The notes under the pieces were generated by a model. That model saw nothing but the letters and a program-made list of their open reading frames with translations, did no database searches and was not told the DNA's origin. From Croceibacterium_B sp963783195 (lineage in GTDB: Bacteria; Pseudomonadota; Alphaproteobacteria; Sphingomonadales; Sphingomonadaceae), in NCBI GenBank assembly GCA_963783195.1, contig CAWAMV010000004.1, forward strand, positions 806,001 to 870,000: DNA of 64,000 nucleotides, written 5' to 3'. Both the position numbers and the translations under genes were made by a program. Positions 42,656-50,304 of this stretch are shown piece after piece. The first letter of the stretch is position 1. Every line of letters begins with the position of its first letter.

Positions 42656-43474
42656 TCAGGCGTACCAGTAGCACGTTCCGCGCATTTCCAGGCTTACCCG
42701 CGCGGGCGCGTCGGGCCCGGCCAGCGGGTTGTCGAACGCGCCGTGCGGCATCAGCTGCGCCCGCGCCGGATCGCTCTCGCTGGTCTTGAACACGATCGCC
42801 TCGTCTCGCGCCATGTCACTGTAATAGAACCATTTATGCGCCGGATTTTCGGCGAGAAGGTAGTTGTCGAAACCCCATTCCGGGCTGCCGTCGAGCGGGT
42901 CGAAGATTGCCCGGCAATCGATCAGGTCCTGCTCGGCGAGGCTGGGGTACGAGCAAAGCCCCAGCGGCACGTCCTGCGTCCCGCCGGCCAGCGAACGCCA
43001 CAAGTTGTACTGCGCGCTGCGCACCACCTTGCGCCCCTCCGGCGCGCCGCGTTCGCGCGCCGCCGCGGCGTCTTCCTTCGCCATGTCGACGTGCACGAAG
43101 CGCGCCGGATGGCTGTTGTCGTGCTGTGCATTGGCGCCGCTCTTCTCGGAGAATCGCAGGATGCCCATCGGGGTCATCACCACCTCGTCGCACCCGGTCA
43201 CTTGCCTGAGCAAGGCGGCACATTCCACCCGGTGAACCGCGGCGACCTGCTCGAGGTCGGTCAGGTCCTCCACCGCGCTCTTGTGCTCGACCAGCGTGAA
43301 CCCCTCCCGGTCGAGGTCGCAGTCGAGCCCGCGCGCGTCGCGGATCGTCACTTCGACGGGCTTCAGCGGGACGAAGTCCTTCTCGTGCGCGTTCGCGTAG
43401 AAATAGGGCTTCGTCTTGGTGCGTTCGGAATAGCCGATCTCGGCGCGGACCGACTTGTCCGATCTCTCGGTCAT
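42656..43474 (-). CDS. CmcJ/AsaB-family (NvfI-like) oxygenase-like protein
   Basis: 272 residues. The central HDNSHPARFVHVDMAKEDAAAARERGA and VRSAQYNLWRSLAGGTQDVPLGLCSYPSL match the CmcJ/AsaB family as I know it, with His-x-Asp (HVD) and a distal His in LMPHGAFDNP plus a RVSLEMR end segment. Some fungal members are Fe(II)/2-oxoglutarate oxygenases; CmcJ works in cephamycin methoxylation. Its bacterial catabolic role is not known. It overlaps the aldo-keto reductase frame by 4 bp, so it belongs to the lig unit's downstream part. Confidence 0.72.
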   Translation of the reverse strand: MTERSDKSVRAEIGYSERTKTKPYFYANAHEKDFVPLKPVEVTIRDARGLDCDLDREGFTLVEHKSAVEDLTDLEQVAAVHRVECAALLRQVTGCDEVVMTPMGILRFSEKSGANAQHDNSHPARFVHVDMAKEDAAAARERGAPEGRKVVRSAQYNLWRSLAGGTQDVPLGLCSYPSLAEQDLIDCRAIFDPLDGSPEWGFDNYLLAENPAHKWFYYSDMARDEAIVFKTSESDPARAQLMPHGAFDNPLAGPDAPARVSLEMRGTCYWYA

Positions 43475-44464
43475 GCTTGCTCGAACTCCTCGGTATCGAT
43501 CGTCGGGCGGATGGCCTCATGATAGCGGTGACCGCGCACCGTGTCGTGGTTGATGATGCGTCCTGCTTGCGCGATCGCCTCTTGCGGAATGGCAAGCTCG
43601 CTCGCGGCGTAGTTTTCCTCCAGGTGCGCCACGCTGGTCGTGCCGGGGATCACGTGGCAGTTGTCGCCCTGCTCGAGCACCCAGCGCAGCGCCAGCTGGG
43701 CGGGAGTGACGCCGTTGTCGCGCGCCAGTTCGGCGAGCCGGCCGACCAGCGCGAGGTTGTGCGGCCAGTTCTCTGCGTTGAAGCGCGGCATCTTGGTGCG
43801 CAGGTCCGCGTCCTCCAGCGTCGCCGGATCGCGCAGGACGCCGCCGAATGCGCCGCGCCCGGTCGGGCTGAAGGCGACGAGCGCGATGCCGAGTTCCTTC
43901 GTCGTTTGGAGCACGCCGATCTCCACGTTGCGGGTCCACAGCGAATACTCGGGCTGCACCGCGGCGATCGGGTGAACGGCATGCGCCTCGCGGATGTGCG
44001 CCGCGCTCCACTCGCTGACACCGTATGCGCCGATCTTGCCCGCCTCGATCGCGCGGACCATTGCGCCGACGCTGTCGGCCACTGGCACCTTGGGATCGAA
44101 CCGGTGCATGTAGAACAGGTCGATGTGATCAGTCCCGAGCCGTTCGAGACTTCTGGTCGAGCGATGCGGCGATCGACGCCGGGCTGCAGTCGACGCCGCG
44201 TTTCGGCCCGTCGACCACGATCCCGACCTTGCTGGCGAGAAAGAACTCGCTGCGCCGGTGCATCACCGCCTTCGCCAGGAGCGCCTCGTTCTTGCCGCCG
44301 CCGTAGATGTTGGCCGTGTCGAGGTGGTTGTAGCCGATGTCGAGCGCGCGATTGAGCAGCGCCACGGCGTCCTTCTCGGAGGGCGGCGAGCCGTAGGCCC
44401 ACGAGAGGTTCATGCAGCCCAGGCCGACGGGGTGGAGTTGCTTGCCGGCTAACGTACGCTGCAT
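43471..44464 (-). pseudogene. Aldo-keto reductase with one apparent frameshift
   Basis: The frame from 44464 encodes LHPVGLGCMNLSWAYGSPPS and the active-site Asp-Tyr equivalent region (IGYNHLDTANIYGGGKNE), then goes out of frame near 44151: SLDQ then reads KSRTARD and stops. The other frame resumes at once as LERLGTDHIDLFYMHRFDP and runs to 43471 with GVSEWSAAHIREA and the cofactor-end VIPGTTSVAHLEENY. One extra base, probably an A in a GAAG on the minus strand, explains it. The joined protein would be about 330 residues, an NADP-dependent carbonyl reductase. The break is either a base-calling error or recent decay. Confidence 0.8.
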
Positions 44465-44477
44465 GATAATCCTTTCG

Positions 44478-44846
44478 TCAGTGGAGCGAGAAACTGCTTC
44501 CCACCCAGTGGTAGAAGTCGTTCTGGATCGAGTTCAACCCCTGGGCCGAACGCATGTAGCCCACGGTGTCGTCCTCGATGGCCTGCAACCGCCACGTGGC
44601 CTGGTGCTCGGCGAGTTTCGAGCGCATCTCGAAGAAGCGTCGCTCGAACTCGGCCTTGAGCCCCGGATCGCCGGCGAGCTTGCCATCGTCCTTCATCGCC
44701 CGAAGGATTTCCAGCATCAGCATCGCATAGCGGCTGCGCAGCCTGACGATCTCGTTCTTGCCGTCGGCGTCGCCGCGGTCGGCCAGTGTCCGCATCTGAC
44801 GATACAGCCGTTCGGCCTCGCCCAGCGAAGCATCCAGATTGCCCAT
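44478..44846 (-). CDS. Small helical protein of unknown function
   Basis: 122 residues, strongly alpha-helical by composition, rich in charged residues (LGEAERLYRQMRTLADRGDADGKNEIVRLRSRYAMLMLEILRAMKDDGK). There is no signal peptide, no cysteine and no known motif. It lies 13 bp downstream of the AKR start side and 69 bp after the ligC stop, in the lig unit. A protein-binding or regulatory role is possible; nothing specific can be said. Confidence 0.6.
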   Translation of the reverse strand: MGNLDASLGEAERLYRQMRTLADRGDADGKNEIVRLRSRYAMLMLEILRAMKDDGKLAGDPGLKAEFERRFFEMRSKLAEHQATWRLQAIEDDTVGYMRSAQGLNSIQNDFYHWVGSSFSLH

Positions 44847-44915
44847 CGATCCCCTCTCTCTCCCGCTTCCCCATTCGGGTTCCCCCAGACTGCCGGAATC
44901 GAGTAAGAAAAGGGT

Positions 44916-45875
44916 TTACGACCAACCGTCCTGCGCCTCGAGGCTCGCGGCCAGTTCACCGATGACGCGGTAGCAGTCGATGACCTGCTGGACCGAGCTG
45001 TTCGGCTCGCGGCCCTCGCGGATGGCGGCGATGAATTCGCGGTCCTGCAGCTCGATACCGTTGTTGCTGACCGCGACGCCCGACAGGTCCACCGGCTCTT
45101 CCTTGCCGGTCACCAGATCGTCGTACCGCGCGATATAGGTCGCCGTGTCGCCGATATAGCGGAAGAACGTGCCGAGCGGCCCGTCGTTGTTGAACGACAG
45201 GGCAAGCGTCAGGATCTGGCCCGCTTCGGTCTTCAGCTGGATCGACATGTCCATCGCGATGCCGAGGTCCGGATTCTGCGGCCCCTGGATGGCATTGGCG
45301 GTAACGACCTTCGATCCGGTCATGTACTGGAAGATGTCGATCGTATGCGCCGAGTGATGCCACAGCAGGTGGTCGGTCCAGCTACGCGGCTCGCCCTTGG
45401 CGTTCATGTTCTTGCGACGGAAGAAGAAGGTCTCGACGTCCATCGCCAGGATGTTGAACTCGCCTGCGTCGACCCGCTGCTTCACGTACTGGTGGCTCGG
45501 GTTGAAGCGCCGGGTATGGCCGACCATGCAGACGAGGCCGGTTTCCTTCTGCTTGTCGAGCACCTTCTGCGCATCGGCCCAGGAGTCGGACAGCGGGATC
45601 TCGACCTGGACGTGCTTGCCGGCCTCCATGCAGGCGATCGCCTGGTCGGCGTGCATCTGCGTGGGCGTGCACAGGATCACGGCGTCGACGTCGTCACGCT
45701 GCAGCGCCTCGTCGAGATCGGTGCCCGAGTGCACCGCGCCGTACTTCCTGGCGACCTCGGCCGCCTGTTCCGCGCGGCGCGAGATGATCGAGACGATCTC
45801 GACCCCGTCGATGTTCTTCAGGCCGTCGAGGTGCTTTTCACCGAAGGCGCCGGCGCCGGCGAGTGCGATACGCAT
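44916..45875 (-). CDS. ligC: 4-Carboxy-2-hydroxymuconate-6-semialdehyde dehydrogenase
   Basis: 319 residues (SYK-6 LigC about 315), Gfo/Idh/MocA fold. The NAD(P)-binding start is ALAGAGAFGEKHLDGL; VEIPLSDSWADA occupies the EKP-like catalytic position and HTRRFNPSHQYVKQR and LWHHSAHTIDIFQYMTG follow. LigC oxidises the LigAB product, in its hemiacetal form, to 2-pyrone-4,6-dicarboxylate in the cytoplasm. It lies downstream of ligB, separated by a palindromic repeat. Context and sequence agree. Confidence 0.92.
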   Translation of the reverse strand: MRIALAGAGAFGEKHLDGLKNIDGVEIVSIISRRAEQAAEVARKYGAVHSGTDLDEALQRDDVDAVILCTPTQMHADQAIACMEAGKHVQVEIPLSDSWADAQKVLDKQKETGLVCMVGHTRRFNPSHQYVKQRVDAGEFNILAMDVETFFFRRKNMNAKGEPRSWTDHLLWHHSAHTIDIFQYMTGSKVVTANAIQGPQNPDLGIAMDMSIQLKTEAGQILTLALSFNNDGPLGTFFRYIGDTATYIARYDDLVTGKEEPVDLSGVAVSNNGIELQDREFIAAIREGREPNSSVQQVIDCYRVIGELAASLEAQDGWS

Positions 45876-45895
45876 GGGTAACTCCTGTTGCCGTC

Positions 45896-45987
45896 CCCCT
45901 CCCGCGTGCGGGAGGGGTCATGGGTGGATCGGGTTTGCAGGGGTGGAGCGGTTCGCGCCCACCCCCGTTCCTCCCGCGAGCGGGAGG
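45896..45987. repeat. Pair of GC-rich hairpins between ligB and ligC
   Basis: CCCCTCCCGC (45896-45905) with GCGGGAGGGG (45908-45917), and CCTCCCGC (45970-45977) with GCGGGAGG (45980-45987). This is the same repeat type as 4455-4553. It could reduce ligC expression relative to ligAB or protect the mRNA end. Confidence 0.6.
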
Positions 45988-45996
45988 GGGGACGGT

Positions 45997-46911
45997 TTAC
46001 TCCGCCGCTTCGGCGAGGGTGTGGCCCGAGTGGACCACGCGCGGGTCGAGCGGCTCGCCTGCGGTTTCCTCGGGCTGCAGCAGCAGCGCACCGAGCGCGG
46101 TGTTCGAAGCGGGGACGTGGTAGAAGGTGTAGAGGTCGCGCACCTTGTCGCCCAGGGCGCCGCGCATGATCAGCCACATGACCAGCTCGATGCCTTCCGA
46201 GCCCGCCTCGCGCAGGTACTGGATATGCGGCATCCGGCTGAGCACTTCCGGATCCTGGATGATCTGGTCGATGAAGTTCAGGTCGAACTCCTTGTTGATC
46301 AGACCTGCGCGCGGACCCTGCAGCTGGTGGCTCATGCCACCCGTGCCCCAGACATGGACGTTGAGGTCTTCCGGGAAGCTCTCGACCGCGGCCTTGATGG
46401 AATCGCCCAGGTTGTAGCAGCGGCGGCCGGAGGGCGGCGGGTAGGTCACCACGTTGACCGGGAAGGGGATGACCTTGCAGGGCCACTCTTCCGGTTCCCC
46501 GAAGACCATCGACAGCGGCACGGTGCAGCCGTGGTCGACGTCCATCTCGTTGAAGATGCACATGTCGAAATCGTCGAGGATCAGGCTCTGCGCGATGTGC
46601 CAGGCCAGGTCCGGGTGGCCGATCACGTCGGGCACCGGACGCGGGCCCCAGCCCTCGTCAGCCGGCTTGAAACGCTCGGCGCAGCCGATCGCGAAGGTCG
46701 GGATGACGTTCATGTCGAACGCGGTTGCGTGGTCGTTGTAAACCAGCACGATCACGTCGGGCATGTTGTCGTCCCGATAGATCCAGTCGTGGATCGGCTT
46801 GTAGCCGCGGAAGACCGGGCCCCAGTACTCGTCGCCCGTCTTGCCGGTCTGGATCGCGGCGCCGAGCGCGGGGATGTGGCTCGAGGTGATGCCGGTGGTA
46901 ACGCGTGCCAT
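45997..46911 (-). CDS. ligB: Protocatechuate 4,5-dioxygenase, beta (catalytic) subunit
   Basis: 304 residues (SYK-6 LigB 302). The numbering of the ligands is unchanged from the LigAB structure: His12 (SHIPALG), His61 (YNDHATAF) and Glu242 (GIELVMW) bind Fe(II), and His195 (GMSHQLQG) is the catalytic base. It is a type II extradiol dioxygenase that opens protocatechuate between C4 and C5 to 4-carboxy-2-hydroxymuconate-6-semialdehyde; related gallate or 3-O-methylgallate activity is possible. It begins 1 bp after the ligA stop. Confidence 0.96.
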   Translation of the reverse strand: MARVTTGITSSHIPALGAAIQTGKTGDEYWGPVFRGYKPIHDWIYRDDNMPDVIVLVYNDHATAFDMNVIPTFAIGCAERFKPADEGWGPRPVPDVIGHPDLAWHIAQSLILDDFDMCIFNEMDVDHGCTVPLSMVFGEPEEWPCKVIPFPVNVVTYPPPSGRRCYNLGDSIKAAVESFPEDLNVHVWGTGGMSHQLQGPRAGLINKEFDLNFIDQIIQDPEVLSRMPHIQYLREAGSEGIELVMWLIMRGALGDKVRDLYTFYHVPASNTALGALLLQPEETAGEPLDPRVVHSGHTLAEAAE

Positions 46912-46912
46912 G

Positions 46913-47338
46913 TCAGTACTTCCCCTTGATCGAGCGGACGCCTTCGGGCGAACGGCCGCCGGCGATCATCATCTGCGCATATTCCTCTGGCGTCATGCCG
47001 GTCATGGAACCCGCCGCCGTCTGGAAGCTCTGGCCGTCTGCCGAGAAAAGCTTCGACAGGAAGTAGACGTTCCCGCCCTCGTCGATCATCGCGTTGTAGT
47101 CGCGCGCCAGCACGGCCTTCTTCTGCGCATCGGTGAGGTTCCAGTCCTCGAGGTAGGCGGCGTTGTCTTCCTTGAACTTCTTGCGGTTCTCTTCCTTCAT
47201 CAGGCTCATCGCGAACTGGTTCAGCCAGTAGCCCTTGCGCGCGCGTTGCGCGGTGAAGACCCGCGTTCCGGGGATGTCGTCGAACTCCGCGAGGTACTCG
47301 TGGATGTTGATCCGCTCTTTCTTCTTTTCGTCGGTCAT
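46913..47338 (-). CDS. ligA: Protocatechuate 4,5-dioxygenase, alpha subunit
   Basis: 141 residues (SYK-6 LigA 139), all helical. NIHEYLAEFDDIPGTRVFTAQRARKGYWLNQFAMSLMKEENRKKF and the LTDAQKKAVLARDYNAMIDEGGNVYFLSKLF stretch are diagnostic of LigA. It covers the active site of LigB and gives substrate specificity. Its start overlaps the DUF2218 gene stop by 4 bp. Confidence 0.95.
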   Translation of the reverse strand: MTDEKKKERINIHEYLAEFDDIPGTRVFTAQRARKGYWLNQFAMSLMKEENRKKFKEDNAAYLEDWNLTDAQKKAVLARDYNAMIDEGGNVYFLSKLFSADGQSFQTAAGSMTGMTPEEYAQMMIAGGRSPEGVRSIKGKY

Positions 47339-47649
47339 TGCCCGGAATCCTTCACTTCATTCCAATCGTAGGTCAGCGGCGCCTCGCGGAAGGCGAAGCG
47401 GTCGATGTGGCGTTCGATAACGCCGCGCATCCGTTCATTTTCTTCCATGTCGGCGGTGGTCAGGGTGATGGCGATCCCTTCGGGCCGCGCGGTCATCACC
47501 ACGTTCGTGTGCTCGGAGAACGGGAAGACGCCCATGCCGTCACCCTCGTCGTAGCTGGTGGCGAACTTGTGGCCCCAGTGGCTCACGAGTTGCTGGATGT
47601 AGCGTTCCGGCTTCTCGCAATGGCCCAGGCCGATGGCGGTCGCGCTCAT
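47335..47649 (-). CDS. DUF2218-family protein inside the lig operon
   Basis: 104 residues. ERYIQQLVSHWGHKFATSYDEGDGMGVFPF is the typical DUF2218 start (RYxxQLxxHxxHK). The C-terminus NERMRGVIERHIDRFAFREA fits the same family. The family's function is unknown. It overlaps ligJ (stop/start, 4 bp) on one side and ligA (4 bp) on the other, so its expression is tied to the ring-cleavage enzymes. Conserved His residues (His25, His28 in HWGHK) could bind metal. A role in activating or protecting the Fe(II) enzyme is one thought, without evidence. Confidence 0.75.
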   Translation of the reverse strand: MSATAIGLGHCEKPERYIQQLVSHWGHKFATSYDEGDGMGVFPFSEHTNVVMTARPEGIAITLTTADMEENERMRGVIERHIDRFAFREAPLTYDWNEVKDSGQ

Positions 47650-48671
47650 AGTCCGCGGTCCTTCAGAATGCGGTCGAGTTGCGGATAGACCTTGCGGGCG
47701 TTACCCTCGAAAATCATGTGCCGCTCCTCCTCGGAGATGTCGAGCGCGTCGACGTAGCGCTTGGTATCGTCGAAATAATGGCCCGTCTGCGGGTCGATCC
47801 CGCGCACCGCGCCAACCATCTCGCTGCCGAACAGGATGTTCTTGTTATTGATCACGTCGGCCAGCAGGTCGATGCCCGGCTGGTGATAGACGCAGGTGTC
47901 GAAGAACACGTTGTTCATCAGGTGCTGTTCGATGTCCGGCTGCTTGAGCATGTCGGCCAGGCCGCGGTAACGACCCCAGTGGTAGGGCACTGCGCCGCCG
48001 CCGTGCGGAATGATGAGCTTGAGCGTGGGAAAGCGGCTGAACAGGTCGCCCTGCAGAAGCTGCATGAAGGCGACGGTGTCGGCCGCGAGGTAGTACCCGC
48101 CGGTCGCGTGCATCGCCGGGTTGCACGAACCCGAGACGTGGATCATCGCCGGGACTTCCAGCTCGCACATCGCCTCGTAGATCGGGAACCAGTACTCGTC
48201 GGTCAGTGGCGGATGGGTGAAGTGACCGCCGCCCGGATCGGGGTTGAGGTTGCAGACGACGAAATTCATTTCCTCGACGCAGCGGCGCAGTTCCTTCACG
48301 CTTTCCGACAGGTCCGACTTGGGGCTCTGCGGCAGCATGCAGCCGCCGATGAAGGTGTCGGGGAAGAGCTGGGTGACGCGGTAGATCAGGTCGTTGCAGC
48401 GCTTCGCCCACTCGCTCGCCACCGCCTGGTCGCCGACGTGCGGGGCCATCGCGCTGGCGCGGGGGGAGAAGATGGTGAAATCGGCGCCGCGTTCCTTGAT
48501 CAGGCGCAGCTGGTTGGCCTCGATCGTTTCGCGAATCTCGTCGTCGGAAATCTCGGGGTAGGGCGGGGGCGTGGTGCCGGCCTTGAAGGCGGCCTTCTGC
48601 TCCTCGCGCCACGCATCGTGTCCCTTGGGGAGCACGGTGTAGTGACCGTGGCAATCGATGATCAGGCTCAT
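47646..48671 (-). CDS. ligJ: 4-Oxalomesaconate hydratase
   Basis: 341 residues, the same length as SYK-6 LigJ. Zinc ligands: His8 and His10 (DCHGHYTVL), His178, His223 (IPHGGG) and Glu284 (FGSEMVGA); the last three numbers equal those I remember for LigJ. The enzyme hydrates the tautomer of 4-oxalomesaconate to 4-carboxy-4-hydroxy-2-oxoadipate. It lies second in the minus-strand lig unit, with its start overlapping the preceding gene's stop by 4 bp. The ligU-encoded tautomerase is encoded on the opposite strand. Confidence 0.93.
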   Translation of the reverse strand: MSLIIDCHGHYTVLPKGHDAWREEQKAAFKAGTTPPPYPEISDDEIRETIEANQLRLIKERGADFTIFSPRASAMAPHVGDQAVASEWAKRCNDLIYRVTQLFPDTFIGGCMLPQSPKSDLSESVKELRRCVEEMNFVVCNLNPDPGGGHFTHPPLTDEYWFPIYEAMCELEVPAMIHVSGSCNPAMHATGGYYLAADTVAFMQLLQGDLFSRFPTLKLIIPHGGGAVPYHWGRYRGLADMLKQPDIEQHLMNNVFFDTCVYHQPGIDLLADVINNKNILFGSEMVGAVRGIDPQTGHYFDDTKRYVDALDISEEERHMIFEGNARKVYPQLDRILKDRGL

Positions 48672-49501
48672 GCGGCCGTCTTCCTCTCGTTCTTCGTTTT
48701 CTCGCCCGCAGCGCGCTGCAACCGCACGGTCCCGCGGGTCATCACCGGGTCGATGCCGAGACCTTGCAACGTCTTGGCCGATTCTTCCATCTCTGCCGCG
48801 CGGCGCAAGCCGTGGGTGTCCATCCGTTCGCGGTTGTAGGCGACCTTGTCGGCCCAGCCGACGGCCTTCTCGGAGGCATCGAGCGAAGCCATGACCTCGT
48901 CGAACACGCCCGCCGCATCGGCCGCGGCGGCGCATTCGCTCGACAGCGCCTCCAATCCCTTGACCATGACGGAGCGGATCATCTTGATTGCGCTTGCCCG
49001 ACCGACCTCGTCGCCCACGACGCGGGTGTTCGCAAAGCCCAGGGCCCTGAGCGCCGCCTCGCCCTCGGCCGCGTGCGGGCCGGCCAGCAGCAGCGGCACG
49101 TTGCGCGCCGCCGGGTCGACCGGCGCCATCACCGCCACATCGACGTAGTGCCCGCCCGATGCCTCTATCGCTTCGGCCGCGGCACGCTTGGTCTGCGGTG
49201 CCACGGAATTCATGTCGCACCACAGCGCGCCTGCCCGGAGCAGCGCGGCATAGTCCTGCGCGGCGGGAAGGGCGCTGTCGGCAGTCACGAGGCTCAGGAC
49301 CACGTCCGCCCCTTCAACCGCGCCGGCAGGGTCGCTCGCCGCGGTCACGCCGCACTCCGCCATCAGTGCGCGCCTTTCGGGCAGCACGTCCCATCCCAGG
49401 GCGCCCACCCAGCCGCCGGCGCGGGCAAAGGTCATGCCGGCCTCGCCGAAGCCGATCAGCGCCACCCGTGGGGGCGTAGAAGGTGAATTCGAGTCTGGCA
49501 T
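48668..49501 (-). CDS. 6-Phosphogluconate-dehydrogenase-like protein (DUF1932 type), first gene of the lig unit
   Basis: 277 residues. The Rossmann motif ALIGFGEAGMTFA and a central DMNSVAPQTKRAAAEAIEASGGHYVDVAVMAPVDPAA match the beta-hydroxyacid dehydrogenase fold; the helical C-terminus with KMIRSVMVKGLEALSSEC is the DUF1932 domain. The catalytic Lys is plausibly in IKMIRS. It is coupled to ligJ by a 4-bp overlap and is the first gene after the palindrome at 49525. Its substrate could be a hydroxyacid made or used in the pathway. The known lig pathway has no step for it, so its role is unassigned. Confidence 0.8.
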   Translation of the reverse strand: MPDSNSPSTPPRVALIGFGEAGMTFARAGGWVGALGWDVLPERRALMAECGVTAASDPAGAVEGADVVLSLVTADSALPAAQDYAALLRAGALWCDMNSVAPQTKRAAAEAIEASGGHYVDVAVMAPVDPAARNVPLLLAGPHAAEGEAALRALGFANTRVVGDEVGRASAIKMIRSVMVKGLEALSSECAAAADAAGVFDEVMASLDASEKAVGWADKVAYNRERMDTHGLRRAAEMEESAKTLQGLGIDPVMTRGTVRLQRAAGEKTKNERKTAA

Positions 49502-49524
49502 CCTCTCGGGAACAAACCTACACT

Positions 49525-49543
49525 TTGTATGTGTTACTTACAA
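49525..49543. promoter_or_regulatory. 19-bp palindrome between the two lig units
   Basis: TTGTATGT-GTT-ACTTACAA: the left arm is identical to 19604, the right arm has one mismatch. It lies 23 bp upstream of the minus-strand unit start and 87 bp upstream of ligK, so it could control both lig units. A small hairpin, TCTCCC-TTGAC-GGGAGA, follows at 49563-49579. Confidence 0.65.
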
Positions 49544-49629
49544 GTTTTCGAAGCGGCTGCAGTCTCCCTTGACGGGAGAGGGGCGCTCGGTCCACCGCAC
49601 GAAAAATTTTGCCGAGGAGAGTCGAGCTA

Positions 49630-50304
49630 ATGGCTGGTGTCGTCGTCACGAAGATCGAGCGCGCGGATCCCGAGGTGGTGAAGGCCCTGGGCGAATGCGG
49701 GGTCGCCACGGTGCACGAAGCACAGGGGCGCACCGGGCTGCTGGCCAGCTACATGCGGCCGATCTACCCCGGCGCGCGGATCGGCGCCTCGGCCGTCACG
49801 ATCAGCGTCCCACCGGGCGACAACTATATGGTCCACGCTGCGATCGAGCAGCTCGCAGAAGGCGACGTGCTGGTCATTGCGCCCACGTCCCCGTGCGAGG
49901 ACGGGTACTTCGGCGACCTGCTCGCCACCAGCGCCCAGGCGCGCGGCTGCAGGGGCCTGATCATCGATGCCGGCGTGCGCGACGTGCGCGACCTGAAGGA
50001 GATGGACTTCCCGGTCTGGTCCAAGCGCGTCTTTGCGCAGGGAACCATCAAGGCGAGCCTCGGCAGCGTGAACGTCGACGTGGTCTGCGCCGGGGCCTTC
50101 ATCCGCCCGGGCGACGTAATCGTGGCCGACGACGACGGCGTCTGCGTGGTCAAGCGCGAGAATGCCGCAGCGGTGCTCGAAAAGGCCCAGGCGCGCGAGG
50201 CCAACGAGGGCGAGAAGCGTGAAAAGCTCGCCAGCGGCGTGCTGGGCCTCGATATGTACGGCTTCCGCCAGAAGCTGACCGATATGGGGCTCAAGTGGAT
50301 CTGA
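49630..50304 (+). CDS. ligK: 4-Carboxy-4-hydroxy-2-oxoadipate (HMG/CHA) aldolase
   Basis: 224 residues (SYK-6 LigK about 228), RraA-like fold. The ligand-binding Arg117-Asp118 pair is in IIDAGVRDVRDL, with the GDLLATSAQARG and FIRPGDVIVADDDGVCVV segments typical of the family. It cleaves 4-carboxy-4-hydroxy-2-oxoadipate to pyruvate and oxaloacetate, and the family also decarboxylates oxaloacetate. The start at 49630 follows GAGGAGAG; an upstream in-frame start at 49609 is less likely. ligU overlaps its 3' end by 10 bp. Confidence 0.92.
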   Translation: MAGVVVTKIERADPEVVKALGECGVATVHEAQGRTGLLASYMRPIYPGARIGASAVTISVPPGDNYMVHAAIEQLAEGDVLVIAPTSPCEDGYFGDLLATSAQARGCRGLIIDAGVRDVRDLKEMDFPVWSKRVFAQGTIKASLGSVNVDVVCAGAFIRPGDVIVADDDGVCVVKRENAAAVLEKAQAREANEGEKREKLASGVLGLDMYGFRQKLTDMGLKWI

